Source: Massilia sp. HP4 (GTDB lineage Bacteria > Pseudomonadota > Gammaproteobacteria > Burkholderiales > Burkholderiaceae_D). From it: a DNA stretch of 54,476 nucleotides. Below the pieces are notes generated by a model. It worked only from the letters and a program-made list of their open reading frames with translations, did no database searches and was not told the DNA's origin. Location: assembly GCF_005222695.1 (NCBI RefSeq), contig NZ_STGG01000037.1:1-54476 (forward strand), written 5' to 3'. Numbering within the stretch: the stretch's first letter is position 1; every line of letters starts with the position of its first letter. A program made the position numbers and the translations under genes. Positions 25,985 to 33,792 of the stretch are shown here, one piece after another.

Positions 25985-26194
25985 TCAGTGATGGTGATGC
26001 CAGTTGGTATCAAGCGATTCGAGATAGCCCTTGACCGCGTCCGGGCTGCCGGTTGCGTGGCGTTTCACTTCGCCGCAGGCGCAGATGCCCTGGTAGGGCT
26101 GGATGTGCGAGCAGGCGGACACTTTCTGGAGGAAGACTTTGACCGGCTTCGTGCATTTGGCGCACTTGAAGGTCAGGATGCGGGCAGGCTTCAT
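25985..26194 (-). CDS. Small Cys-rich (zinc-ribbon-like) protein ending in His4
   Basis: 69 residues. Cysteines at 11, 14, 28, 38 and 40 (CAKC, then C, then CACG) form a likely zinc site of ribbon type, and the protein ends naturally in WHHHH. It is rich in Lys near the cysteines, so nucleic-acid binding is possible. The stop is one base before the methyltransferase start, so the two are translationally coupled and may act together. It is not a family I can name. Confidence 0.72.
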   Translation of the reverse strand: MKPARILTFKCAKCTKPVKVFLQKVSACSHIQPYQGICACGEVKRHATGSPDAVKGYLESLDTNWHHHH

Positions 26195-26281
26195 GGTTGC
26201 AGCTTATAGATAGGGGAAGAAAGGCGGCATTCTACACCCGCCGTCATTGCCGCCCGGGCGCCTGCCCGTGTCACGTATGAA

Positions 26282-26311
26282 TTGACAACAAATAACCGTC
26301 AAACCTATACT
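26282..26311 (+). promoter_or_regulatory. Sigma-70 promoter of the GH115 gene
   Basis: TTGACA (26282-26287) and TATACT (26306-26311) with an 18-base spacer. The LacI-type operator begins four bases after the -10, over the expected start point. Confidence 0.8.
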
Positions 26312-26315
26312 CGAA

Positions 26316-26329
26316 TGATCGCGCTAACA
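26316..26329. promoter_or_regulatory. LacI-type operator, GH115 promoter
   Basis: TGATCGCGCTAACA matches 12 of 14 positions of the ideal palindrome TGTTAGCGCTAACA derived from the sites in this locus. It covers the transcription start, so it fits repression. Confidence 0.7.
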
Positions 26330-26394
26330 CAAAATGTTATAAATTGTTATTACAGTTGGAGATCACCATAAAAACTCAGGAGACAAGGAAGCTC

Positions 26395-29286
26395 ATGACA
26401 CTGACGATGAAGCTGTTTCGGCGCGCCCTTGCGCCAGGGATGGGACTATGCGCGGCGCTCTGCGCGGTGCTGGCCGCGCCATCGGCCTGGGCGGTGGGCG
26501 AGCGCCAGATCGTGCGCTTCGAGGCCGGCCCGCAAACCGTGGTGCTGGCGGACAAGGGCCGCGCCGCGCCGCTGCTGGTCGATCCGGAGGACGACGCTGG
26601 CGTGCGGCGCGCCGTGGCCGACCTGCAGGGCGATATCGCGCTGGTCACCGGCGCCAGGCCGGCCTTGACGCACGCCGCGGGTAGCGCGGCCGATAGCGTC
26701 ATCATCGTCGGCACCCTTGGGCAAAGCGCCCTGGTCGACCGCCTGGCCGCGGAAGGCAAGATCGACGTCGCCGGCCTGCGCGGCAAGTGGGAAGGCTTCC
26801 TGATCCAGGCCGTCGCCAACCCGATGCCGGGCGTGGCGCGGGCATTGGTGGTGGCCGGCAGCGACCGTCGCGGCGCCATCTTCGGTGTCTATACCCTGTC
26901 GGAACAGATGGGCGTCTCGCCCTGGAAGTGGTGGGCCGACGTGGTCCCGGCGCGCCAGGCCACGCTGGCTGTCCCCCTCGATACCAAGGTGAGCGACGCG
27001 CCGGTGGTGCAGTACCGCGGCATCTTCCTGAACGACGAGGCGCCGGCCCTGACCAATTGGGCCAAGGAGAAATACGGCGGCTTCAACCACAAGTTCTACG
27101 AAAAAGTCTTCGAGCTGGTGCTGCGCATGCGCGGCAACTACCTGTGGCCGGCGATGTGGCCGCCCGCGGCCTTCTATGCCGACGACCCCGAGAACGGCCG
27201 CCTGGCGCACGAGATGGGCATCATCATGGGCACCTCGCACCACGAGCCGATGATGCGCGCGCACGACGAATGGGCCCGCTTCGGCAAGGGCCCGTGGGAC
27301 TACAGCAAGAACGCCGGCGTGCTGCAGGAATTCTGGAAGCAGGGCCTGCGCAACTCGCATGGCCAGGACCGCGTGATCACGCTGGGCATGCGCGGCGACG
27401 GCGACGAGCCGATGTCCGAGGACGACAACGTCGACCTGCTGCAGAAAATCGTGCGCGACCAGCGCGCGATGATCGAGAAGGACACCGGCAAGCCGGCCGG
27501 CGAGGTGCCGCAGGTCTGGGCGCTGTACAAGGAAGTGCAGGGCTATTACGAGAAGGGCATGCGCGTGCCGGACGACGTGCTGCTGCTCTGGTGCGACGAC
27601 AACTGGGCCAATATCCGCCGCCTGCCAACGCTTGACGAACGCGCGCGTCCGGGCGGCGCCGGCGTCTACTATCACTTCGACTACGTGGGCGGCCCGCGTT
27701 CCTATAAATGGCTGAACGTGACGCCGATCCCGAAGATCTGGGAACAGATGCACCTGGCCTGGCAGTACGACGCCAAGCGCATGTGGATCGTCAATGTCGG
27801 CGACCTGAAGCCGATGGAAGTGCCGATCGAGTTCTTCCTGACCTATGCCTGGAACCCGCAAGCCTGGCCGGCCGAGCGCCTGCCGGAATACCTGCGCCTG
27901 TGGGCGACGCGCGAGTTCGGCGCCGAGCATGCGGTGGAGATCGCCGACCTGGTCGATCAGTACACGCGCTTCAACGGCCGCCGCAAGCCCGAGCAGCTCG
28001 CGCCGGACACCTATAGCGTGCTCAATTACGATGAAGCCGGCCGCATCGCGCGCGACTACGCCGCGCTGGCCGAACGTGCGCGCAAGATGGCCGGGAAACT
28101 GCGGCCCGAACAGCGCGACGCTTTCTTCCAGCTGGTGCAGTATCCGGTCGCGGCATCGAGCAATATGAACGAACTGTACGTGGCGGCGGGCCTCAATCAC
28201 CACTACGCCACCCAGTTCCGCGCCACCACCAATGACATGGCCGAGCGTGTGCAGGCGCTGTACAAGAACGACGTCGAGCTGGCGCGCCAGTATCATGCGG
28301 TCAAGGGCGGCAAGTGGAACCACATGATGTCGCAGACCCGCTTCGGCTACGTCAATTGGGAACAGCCGCGCGCCAATGTGCTGCCGGCCGTGCACCGCAT
28401 CGATGTGCCGGCTGGCGCCAATATGTCGGTGGCGGTCGAAGGCGGCGTCAAGGCCTGGGGCGCCTACGGTCTCAAGGCGCTGGACTTGCCGGTGTTCGAT
28501 CCCTACGCGAAAAAATCGCACTACCTCGATATCTTCAACCGCGGCAGCGCGCCGTTCGACTTCCGGATCGAGTCCAATCAACCCTGGGTGGTGGTGAGCC
28601 AGGCCAGCGGCAAGGTGACGGGCGAGCAGCGCGTGACGGTCGATGTACGCTGGGACAAGGTGCCGGCCAGGCCGCAGCCGGCGGTCCTGACCATCACCGG
28701 GCCGAACGATACGCGGGTGCTGGTCAATGTGCCGCTACGTCGTGCTGACATCCCGGTTGGCTCCAAAGGCTTCGTCGAGACCGACGGCGTGGTGTCGATC
28801 GAGGCCACGAACTATGCGCGTGCACTGGCGCCCGAGGGCCGCAACTGGCTCAGGATTCCGGGCCATGGCCGCACCGATTCGGGTGTGACGACCTTGCCGG
28901 TCACCGCCAAGGCACTGGACGTGAAGCAGGGCATGCGCCTGGAGTACGACGTGAATACGGTCAGCAGCGGTCCGGTCAAGGTGCAGGTAACGCTGGCGCC
29001 GACCCTGAAATTCCAGCCGGGCGCGGGTTTCCGCTATGCCGTGTCGATCGACGACGAGGCGCCGACCATCGTCAATGTGCATGCTGACGAGTCGGAGAAA
29101 TTCTGGGAAAAGATCGTGTCGGATGGGGCGGCGGTATTCACGACCGAGCATCAGTTGAGCAAGCCGGGCAAGCATGTGCTGAAGTTCTGGGCGCTCGATC
29201 CGGGCCTGGTGGTGCAGAAGCTGGTGATCGATGCCGGCGGCCTGAAACCGAGCTACCTGGGGCCGCAGCAAAGCCCGCGCCTGTAG
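26395..29286 (+). CDS. Glycoside hydrolase family 115 alpha-glucuronidase
   Basis: GH115 enzymes remove 4-O-methyl-glucuronic acid from internal and terminal xylose units of xylan. The N-terminus MTLTMKLFRRALAPGMGL ending in APSAWA is a Sec signal peptide, so it works in the periplasm or outside. Family landmarks are QYRGIFLNDEAPAL, MRGNYLWPAMWPPA, GTSHHEPMMRAHDEW, LLLWCDDNWANIRRLP near residue 400, and YYHFDYVGGPRSYKWLN. The last 380 residues include beta-rich domains normal for GH115. The length of 963 fits. The ATG at 26395 is taken because AGGA lies seven bases before it; an ATG at 26407 is also possible. The promoter carries a LacI-type operator. It is transcribed alone, away from the methyltransferase pair. 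Confidence 0.95.
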   Translation: MTLTMKLFRRALAPGMGLCAALCAVLAAPSAWAVGERQIVRFEAGPQTVVLADKGRAAPLLVDPEDDAGVRRAVADLQGDIALVTGARPALTHAAGSAADSVIIVGTLGQSALVDRLAAEGKIDVAGLRGKWEGFLIQAVANPMPGVARALVVAGSDRRGAIFGVYTLSEQMGVSPWKWWADVVPARQATLAVPLDTKVSDAPVVQYRGIFLNDEAPALTNWAKEKYGGFNHKFYEKVFELVLRMRGNYLWPAMWPPAAFYADDPENGRLAHEMGIIMGTSHHEPMMRAHDEWARFGKGPWDYSKNAGVLQEFWKQGLRNSHGQDRVITLGMRGDGDEPMSEDDNVDLLQKIVRDQRAMIEKDTGKPAGEVPQVWALYKEVQGYYEKGMRVPDDVLLLWCDDNWANIRRLPTLDERARPGGAGVYYHFDYVGGPRSYKWLNVTPIPKIWEQMHLAWQYDAKRMWIVNVGDLKPMEVPIEFFLTYAWNPQAWPAERLPEYLRLWATREFGAEHAVEIADLVDQYTRFNGRRKPEQLAPDTYSVLNYDEAGRIARDYAALAERARKMAGKLRPEQRDAFFQLVQYPVAASSNMNELYVAAGLNHHYATQFRATTNDMAERVQALYKNDVELARQYHAVKGGKWNHMMSQTRFGYVNWEQPRANVLPAVHRIDVPAGANMSVAVEGGVKAWGAYGLKALDLPVFDPYAKKSHYLDIFNRGSAPFDFRIESNQPWVVVSQASGKVTGEQRVTVDVRWDKVPARPQPAVLTITGPNDTRVLVNVPLRRADIPVGSKGFVETDGVVSIEATNYARALAPEGRNWLRIPGHGRTDSGVTTLPVTAKALDVKQGMRLEYDVNTVSSGPVKVQVTLAPTLKFQPGAGFRYAVSIDDEAPTIVNVHADESEKFWEKIVSDGAAVFTTEHQLSKPGKHVLKFWALDPGLVVQKLVIDAGGLKPSYLGPQQSPRL

Positions 29287-29296
29287 ATACCTCCAG

Positions 29297-29325
29297 GGCG
29301 GCGCGCCACTATGTGACGCGCCGCC
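29297..29325. terminator. Hairpin between the convergent GH115 and Gfo/Idh genes
   Basis: GGCGGCGCGCCAC pairs with GTGACGCGCCGCC with one mismatch and a three-base loop. There is no T run, so it may not be a classical intrinsic terminator, but the placement between two convergent genes suits that role. Confidence 0.5.
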
Positions 29326-29355
29326 ATTGCTGCGCGGCTGAGAGTCGGGCCGCTG

Positions 29356-30741
29356 TTACGCCAGCTTGTAGAAGCTCTCCCACTCCTTGCGCGGCGGTGC
29401 TCCGGCAAGCAGCGCATTGGCGCGCTTGTGATTCGTGATCTGCTTGCTGACCGGATCGAAAGTGAGCCTGGCATTGACCCGTTGGGCAATGACGCCTAAT
29501 GCCATCGCCTGGCACAAGGGACCTGCGACGGCAAAGTTCGAGCGGCAGGTTTCCTCTCCCATGCACGCCTTGAGGAAATTCGCATAGTGATTCGATGGGC
29601 TTTTCGGCACGGCTGGAAGGGCGAGGTCCTGTCCGGCCTCGCCAATAATGCTCAGTTCGGATCCATGTGTACCGCCCTTGAACGCCAGGTCGTCGCCGTA
29701 GATGATCTTCCCAGGAGGCAGCTTTGCTGCAGTACCACTGCCTTTCGACGGGGGCGGGACGTTTGGATCGACAATGGCTGCACCGAAATTCTTTGGCAGC
29801 GGCGGCAGGTTGTCGACACCGTCATACCACGTCAGTTCAAGCGGCGGCAGCGCACCGCGTTGCGGGAACCTGAATGCCAGCGTAGAGGCTTGAGGGAAGA
29901 TGAGCGGACTGTAGCCTTCAAGCCGGACGGCGTCGATTTCGGTCGGCAGGCCAAGCTGGAGAAACTCATGGGCCGTGTCAAAGATATGGGCGCCCCAGTC
30001 GCCAAGGGCGCCGTTGCCGTAGTCGAACCATGAGCGCCAATCGCCGTTGATATAGCCTTGATTGTATTCATGGAACGCGCCGGTGGCGGTCCACCCGTTC
30101 CAGTCGAGTGTCGCCGGTATCGGCTGGCGCGGCAGGTAACCGGACACCTTCATGCCATGCCAGCGGCGCGGATTGTTCATGTGCGCCGTGATGGCGCGCA
30201 CGTTCTTGATGATGCCGGCGTCGACCCAGGACTTGAACTGGAAATAGTTCGCCTCGGAGTGGCCCTGATTACCCATCTGGGCTGCAACCTTGTACTTGCG
30301 TTCGGCTGCCATCATCAGTTCGATTTCGCGAAAGCTCTGCCCCATCGGCTTCTCGCAGTAGACGTGCTTGCCCTCCGACATTGCCAACATCGCGATCGGG
30401 AAGTGCGAGAAGTCCGGCGTGCCGATACCGACGGCGTCGATACGCCCGCCCATCGCATCGAACATCCGGCGGAAATCCTGGAAGCGCGGCACCTTCGGGA
30501 ACATCTCGAGGATCTCGGCCGTGTGCGGCGCACCCATGTCGACGTCGCACAGCGCCACGATGTTGGCGAGGCCGGTGGCATGCAGTTCCTTGATGATCTG
30601 TGCGCCGCGATTGCCGATGCCGACGCAAGCCAGGTTGACCTTGCCGGTCGCTTTGCCTGCATGGGCGAACCCAGGCACAGCGAGGGCGGCGAGTGCCCCC
30701 TTGACGAGTCGGCGGCGGGTCGAAGAGTGCGAGTGCTGCAT
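29356..30741 (-). CDS. Tat-exported Gfo/Idh/MocA-family oxidoreductase (1)
   Basis: 461 residues. The signal peptide STRRRLVKGALAALAVPG ending AHAG has a twin-arginine motif, as in exported glucose-fructose oxidoreductase-like proteins that carry a bound NAD(P). A Rossmann fold follows (ACVGIGNRGAQIIKEL) with the EKPMGQSF motif of the family, whose lysine acts in catalysis. The C-terminal half is the alpha/beta substrate domain. It is the last gene of a block with a second such enzyme, ApbE and a DUF1080 protein. In 3-keto-glycoside pathways of Bacteroidota, Gfo/Idh enzymes oxidise C3 of a sugar before non-hydrolytic cleavage; I infer a like role. Codon use is less GC-rich than the flanking genes. 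Confidence 0.88.
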   Translation of the reverse strand: MQHSHSSTRRRLVKGALAALAVPGFAHAGKATGKVNLACVGIGNRGAQIIKELHATGLANIVALCDVDMGAPHTAEILEMFPKVPRFQDFRRMFDAMGGRIDAVGIGTPDFSHFPIAMLAMSEGKHVYCEKPMGQSFREIELMMAAERKYKVAAQMGNQGHSEANYFQFKSWVDAGIIKNVRAITAHMNNPRRWHGMKVSGYLPRQPIPATLDWNGWTATGAFHEYNQGYINGDWRSWFDYGNGALGDWGAHIFDTAHEFLQLGLPTEIDAVRLEGYSPLIFPQASTLAFRFPQRGALPPLELTWYDGVDNLPPLPKNFGAAIVDPNVPPPSKGSGTAAKLPPGKIIYGDDLAFKGGTHGSELSIIGEAGQDLALPAVPKSPSNHYANFLKACMGEETCRSNFAVAGPLCQAMALGVIAQRVNARLTFDPVSKQITNHKRANALLAGAPPRKEWESFYKLA

Positions 30742-30768
30742 GAAGTCTCCTTGAGTTGTTATAGGTTC

Positions 30769-32064
30769 TTACTTGTAGTCGCCGGGCCAGGCAATTTCAC
30801 CTCCCTGGTCCATTGCTGCTTGCCCCATCAGTGCGGCAATGCCGGAACGGTAAGCGTGGTCGATCATTTGCGGAATCGGCTGGTCGAGGCGAATTGCGTT
30901 GGCAAATGCAGCCATCGATAGCAGGGTGCCGTCGTCACCGCCCAGGTCGCGGCGCAGCGCCTGTCCAAGCGCGTCGCTCTTGCTGTCCGCTTGCCAGCTC
31001 GGCCCGCCAATGGGAATCGTCTCCATGCTGGCGCGCTCCACGCGATCGATGGCTGTCTTGATGCCGGGCGCGGGAGGCGGTTGTTCCGAATACATTTTTC
31101 CGCTCTCGCCTTCGATCGTGCCCCGGGAGCCCAGGATCTGGATTTCCATGCCGTGGTGGCGATTACTGGTGAGCGAGTCATAGATAAAGGTGACGCCATC
31201 GCGGTAGCGAAACAGCACGTTCACGTTGTCGTACACCTCACGTTGATCTTTCCAGTGATTGATGCTGCCGTAGCCGACGCAGGATAGGGGCGCGGCATCG
31301 AGATACCAGTTGGCGATCTGCAGATGATGCGAAGCCAGCTCAGCCATGAGACCAGCCGATGAGGCGCGATACAGCCGCCAGTTCAGCTTGCGTTCGAGCC
31401 CGGGCGTCGGTACCTGGCGGCGCCAGTCATTGTTCCGGTGCCAGCTCGCGCGGATCTGCGTAATGGGTCCTATCCGACCCGACCGCACGATCTCGTGCGC
31501 GTGCAGGAACGAAGCACTGAACAAGCGCTGGTGCCCGACCTGGAATACACGTTTGCTGGTGCTTGCCGCCCGCGAGATGGCCTTGCACTCGTCCACGGTC
31601 AACGCCAGGCTCTTCTCACAGAACACATGCTTGTCGGCAGCCAGAGCATGCAGGCACATGGGAGCGTGCTCATGCAGCGGCGTCGAGATCAGCACACCGT
31701 CGAGGTCCGGCATGTCGAGCAGCTTGCGGTAATCGGTGAAGGCTTTCGGCTTGCCTCCCGCCAGCGCAAGGGCGGCGGTCAAGTGTGGCGGGTAATCGTC
31801 ACACAGCGCCGTCACCTCGACGCCAGGCGTGTTCAACAAGTGTTGCAGCAACAGCTTGCCGCGCGAACCAGTGCCGATCATGCCAAGCCGTACGCGGTCC
31901 GAAGGTGCGTCGCCCACTGGCTGCGCGCGCAATGGCGCCATCCATGGCAAGCCACTGAGCAGGCTCGAGCCGGCGATGCTCGCAGCCAGTCGCGCAAGGA
32001 AGCGGCGCCGCAGGGCCGGATCGCTCGCTGCAGTGTGGGGTTTGTCGGGGAATTGACTATTCAT
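30769..32064 (-). CDS. Tat-exported Gfo/Idh/MocA-family oxidoreductase (2)
   Basis: 431 residues. RRRFLARLAASIAGSS ahead of LRAQP is a twin-arginine-type signal. LGMIGTGSRGKLLLQHL is the nucleotide loop and CEKSLALTVDE the family EK motif. It shares the fold but not close sequence with its neighbour, so the pair are probably two different steps or two subunits rather than duplicates. Its start overlaps the ApbE stop by eight bases, showing coupling. The order DUF1080-apbE-gfo2-gfo1 reads as one transcript from the GPH/GH43/GH10 direction. Confidence 0.88.
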   Translation of the reverse strand: MNSQFPDKPHTAASDPALRRRFLARLAASIAGSSLLSGLPWMAPLRAQPVGDAPSDRVRLGMIGTGSRGKLLLQHLLNTPGVEVTALCDDYPPHLTAALALAGGKPKAFTDYRKLLDMPDLDGVLISTPLHEHAPMCLHALAADKHVFCEKSLALTVDECKAISRAASTSKRVFQVGHQRLFSASFLHAHEIVRSGRIGPITQIRASWHRNNDWRRQVPTPGLERKLNWRLYRASSAGLMAELASHHLQIANWYLDAAPLSCVGYGSINHWKDQREVYDNVNVLFRYRDGVTFIYDSLTSNRHHGMEIQILGSRGTIEGESGKMYSEQPPPAPGIKTAIDRVERASMETIPIGGPSWQADSKSDALGQALRRDLGGDDGTLLSMAAFANAIRLDQPIPQMIDHAYRSGIAALMGQAAMDQGGEIAWPGDYK

Positions 32065-32893
32065 GCTGCCATCTCTTTTCTACAGTCCAGCTTGCATCTC
32101 GTTCCAGATACGCGAATTCCACTGCCTGCGCGCCAGGGTAGTTCCGCAGGACGCTTGCGCGCCGCGAGCTGGGCAGTACGAATAGTGCGGTGGACAGTGC
32201 CTCGGCGTCCGCTGCGCCTGGACAGGAAACGGAAATCGTGGTGCATCCCTCTACCAGTTCGCCGGAAGCCGGAATGACGATGTGCGCCTGGCCATCACGG
32301 TTGCCGGAGGTGGACATCGCACCGCCGCGCAGTTCGAAGCGGTGCAGCGATCTACCCCGCTCATAGAGGTGTTCGACGCCGATCGGCCAGTGGTCGCCGG
32401 CCGGATGGGCGCCAATGACACCCACGGAACTTTCTCCGAAGCTCAGGAGGGCCTGTTCCACTCCCTGGTCGACCAGGTATTGCCTGACCACGTCGACAGC
32501 GATTCCTTTGCCGATGCCGCCAAGGTCCAGTTGTATGCCTGGATCGGCGAAGTGCAGCGTGCGCGCCGTGGCGTCGAAGTGCAGCAGCGCCATGCCGTGG
32601 CCGCGGCGCCGTGCGCCCTGGGCGATATCGAACGCGCCCCCGGTCAGGCGATGATGGCGCCTGCAGGTATCCAGCACCCGCCATAGCCCGTCGGGCACGG
32701 GCGCCGGACCGTGGGCGGCAGTGCGATTGAGCGTGGCCAGATCGCCTTCTGGAATAAAGCGGCTCATCATCAGCTCCTGCTCGCGCAGCAGCGCCTGCGT
32801 ATGGCGAGCAAGCACCATTCCTTCGCGGGCGTCGACAGCCGGCAAGACCATGCAAAAGCGCGTATTCATCGCGCCTAGCGTGTGATGAAACAT
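32057..32893 (-). CDS. apbE: FAD:protein FMN transferase (ApbE family)
   Basis: ApbE enzymes attach FMN covalently to a Ser/Thr of target proteins, using FAD and Mg. Family marks: FHHTLGAMNTRF at the N-terminus, LDLGGIGKGIAVDVV (nucleotide/metal loop), MSTSGNRDGQ, and DAEALSTALFVL at the C-terminus. The length of 278 residues is at the short end. No signal peptide is seen, so it should act in the cytoplasm, unlike many ApbE proteins that are exported lipoproteins. No RnfG/NqrC-type FMN acceptor was noticed in the window. Its place between a DUF1080 hydrolase and two oxidoreductases suggests a flavin-dependent step in the same pathway. Confidence 0.92.
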   Translation of the reverse strand: MFHHTLGAMNTRFCMVLPAVDAREGMVLARHTQALLREQELMMSRFIPEGDLATLNRTAAHGPAPVPDGLWRVLDTCRRHHRLTGGAFDIAQGARRRGHGMALLHFDATARTLHFADPGIQLDLGGIGKGIAVDVVRQYLVDQGVEQALLSFGESSVGVIGAHPAGDHWPIGVEHLYERGRSLHRFELRGGAMSTSGNRDGQAHIVIPASGELVEGCTTISVSCPGAADAEALSTALFVLPSSRRASVLRNYPGAQAVEFAYLERDASWTVEKRWQHE

Positions 32894-32899
32894 GGGCGC

Positions 32900-33709
32900 T
32901 TATTGTGGGCGCAGGTCGCGAATCATGATATTGCGAAAAGAGACCTGGTCGCCGTGATCCTGCAGCAGGATGTGGCCATCGGCCCATTCACCGAAGCCGG
33001 GAATGTCACGGAACTTGCTCGCCGCAGCGGCGGCGCGAAATGCAGGGGAACCGCGTTCAAATTCCACGGTCTTCCTGCCGTTGAGCCAAAACGTCACGTG
33101 TTTGCCCTGCGACAGGATGCGCACCTGGTTCCAATCGCCAACCGGCGAAGGCGTCTTGTCTTTTTTGGCAGCAATAAGATCGTACAAGGAGCCAATGGTG
33201 CGGTTGCCGTCGCGGCCCGCCTTTGCATCCGGATGGCGTTCGTCGTCAAGCACCTGGAATTCAAGCCCGATGGCCGAGCCGACTGCGGCCGGCTTGCCAG
33301 TCAGCCTGTCGATCGGGGCCAGGTTCGGCTGGGTGAAGATCTTCACGCCGCTATTGGCGCCAGGTGCGATCTTCACCTCCAGTTTGAGGTCGAAATCGGC
33401 GTAGCGCTTGCGGGTAATGATGTCTCCGCCGCCGCGCGATTCCTCGCCTCCCTCGCCCTGGACGGTCAGGATCCCATTGCAGGCTTGCCAGCCATGTTGC
33501 GGGAACTGCTCCGAGTTGACACCGCGCCAGGCGGCGTTGGATGTGCCGTCCCACAAGACGCTCCAGCCTTCGGCAATTTCTTGCGTTGTGAGTGCGGCCG
33601 AAGTTGCCGAACTCGTGGTGGAGCATTGGCCGGACTGTGCTGTTGCAAGCGGCGACGCGGCTGAAACAGCGGCGGCGAGAATCGCGGAAAACATCGGGTA
33701 AAAACGCAT
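32900..33709 (-). CDS. DUF1080-type protein, probable 3-keto-glycoside hydrolase
   Basis: 269 residues. A Sec signal peptide (MRFYPMFSAILAAAVSAASP ... ATAQ) precedes a concanavalin-like beta sandwich of the DUF1080 family: GWSVLWDGTSNAAWRGVN at the start, FDLKLEVKIAPGANSGVKIF in the middle, and GHILLQDHGDQVSFRNIMIR at the end, all typical. Members of this family have been described as 3-keto-disaccharide or 3-keto-glucoside hydrolases, acting after C3 oxidation by Gfo/Idh enzymes. The two such oxidoreductases nearby make that role likely here. The gene starts 84 bases after GH10 with a hairpin between, so it may have its own promoter. Confidence 0.88.
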   Translation of the reverse strand: MRFYPMFSAILAAAVSAASPLATAQSGQCSTTSSATSAALTTQEIAEGWSVLWDGTSNAAWRGVNSEQFPQHGWQACNGILTVQGEGGEESRGGGDIITRKRYADFDLKLEVKIAPGANSGVKIFTQPNLAPIDRLTGKPAAVGSAIGLEFQVLDDERHPDAKAGRDGNRTIGSLYDLIAAKKDKTPSPVGDWNQVRILSQGKHVTFWLNGRKTVEFERGSPAFRAAAAASKFRDIPGFGEWADGHILLQDHGDQVSFRNIMIRDLRPQ

Positions 33710-33759
33710 ACGGATCTCCTTCGATACAACGATCTTGTGAGTGCTGCGGCTGATCGTAC

Positions 33760-33784
33760 CGCACAGCAGGCTTGACGCTGTGCG
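33760..33784. terminator. Hairpin between GH10 and the DUF1080 gene
   Basis: CGCACAGC at 33760 pairs with GCTGTGCG at 33777 over a nine-base loop. No T run follows on the minus strand. It could be a transcript end, an attenuator or an mRNA stabiliser between the two parts of the minus-strand operon. Confidence 0.45.
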
Positions 33785-33792
33785 ATCGACGA

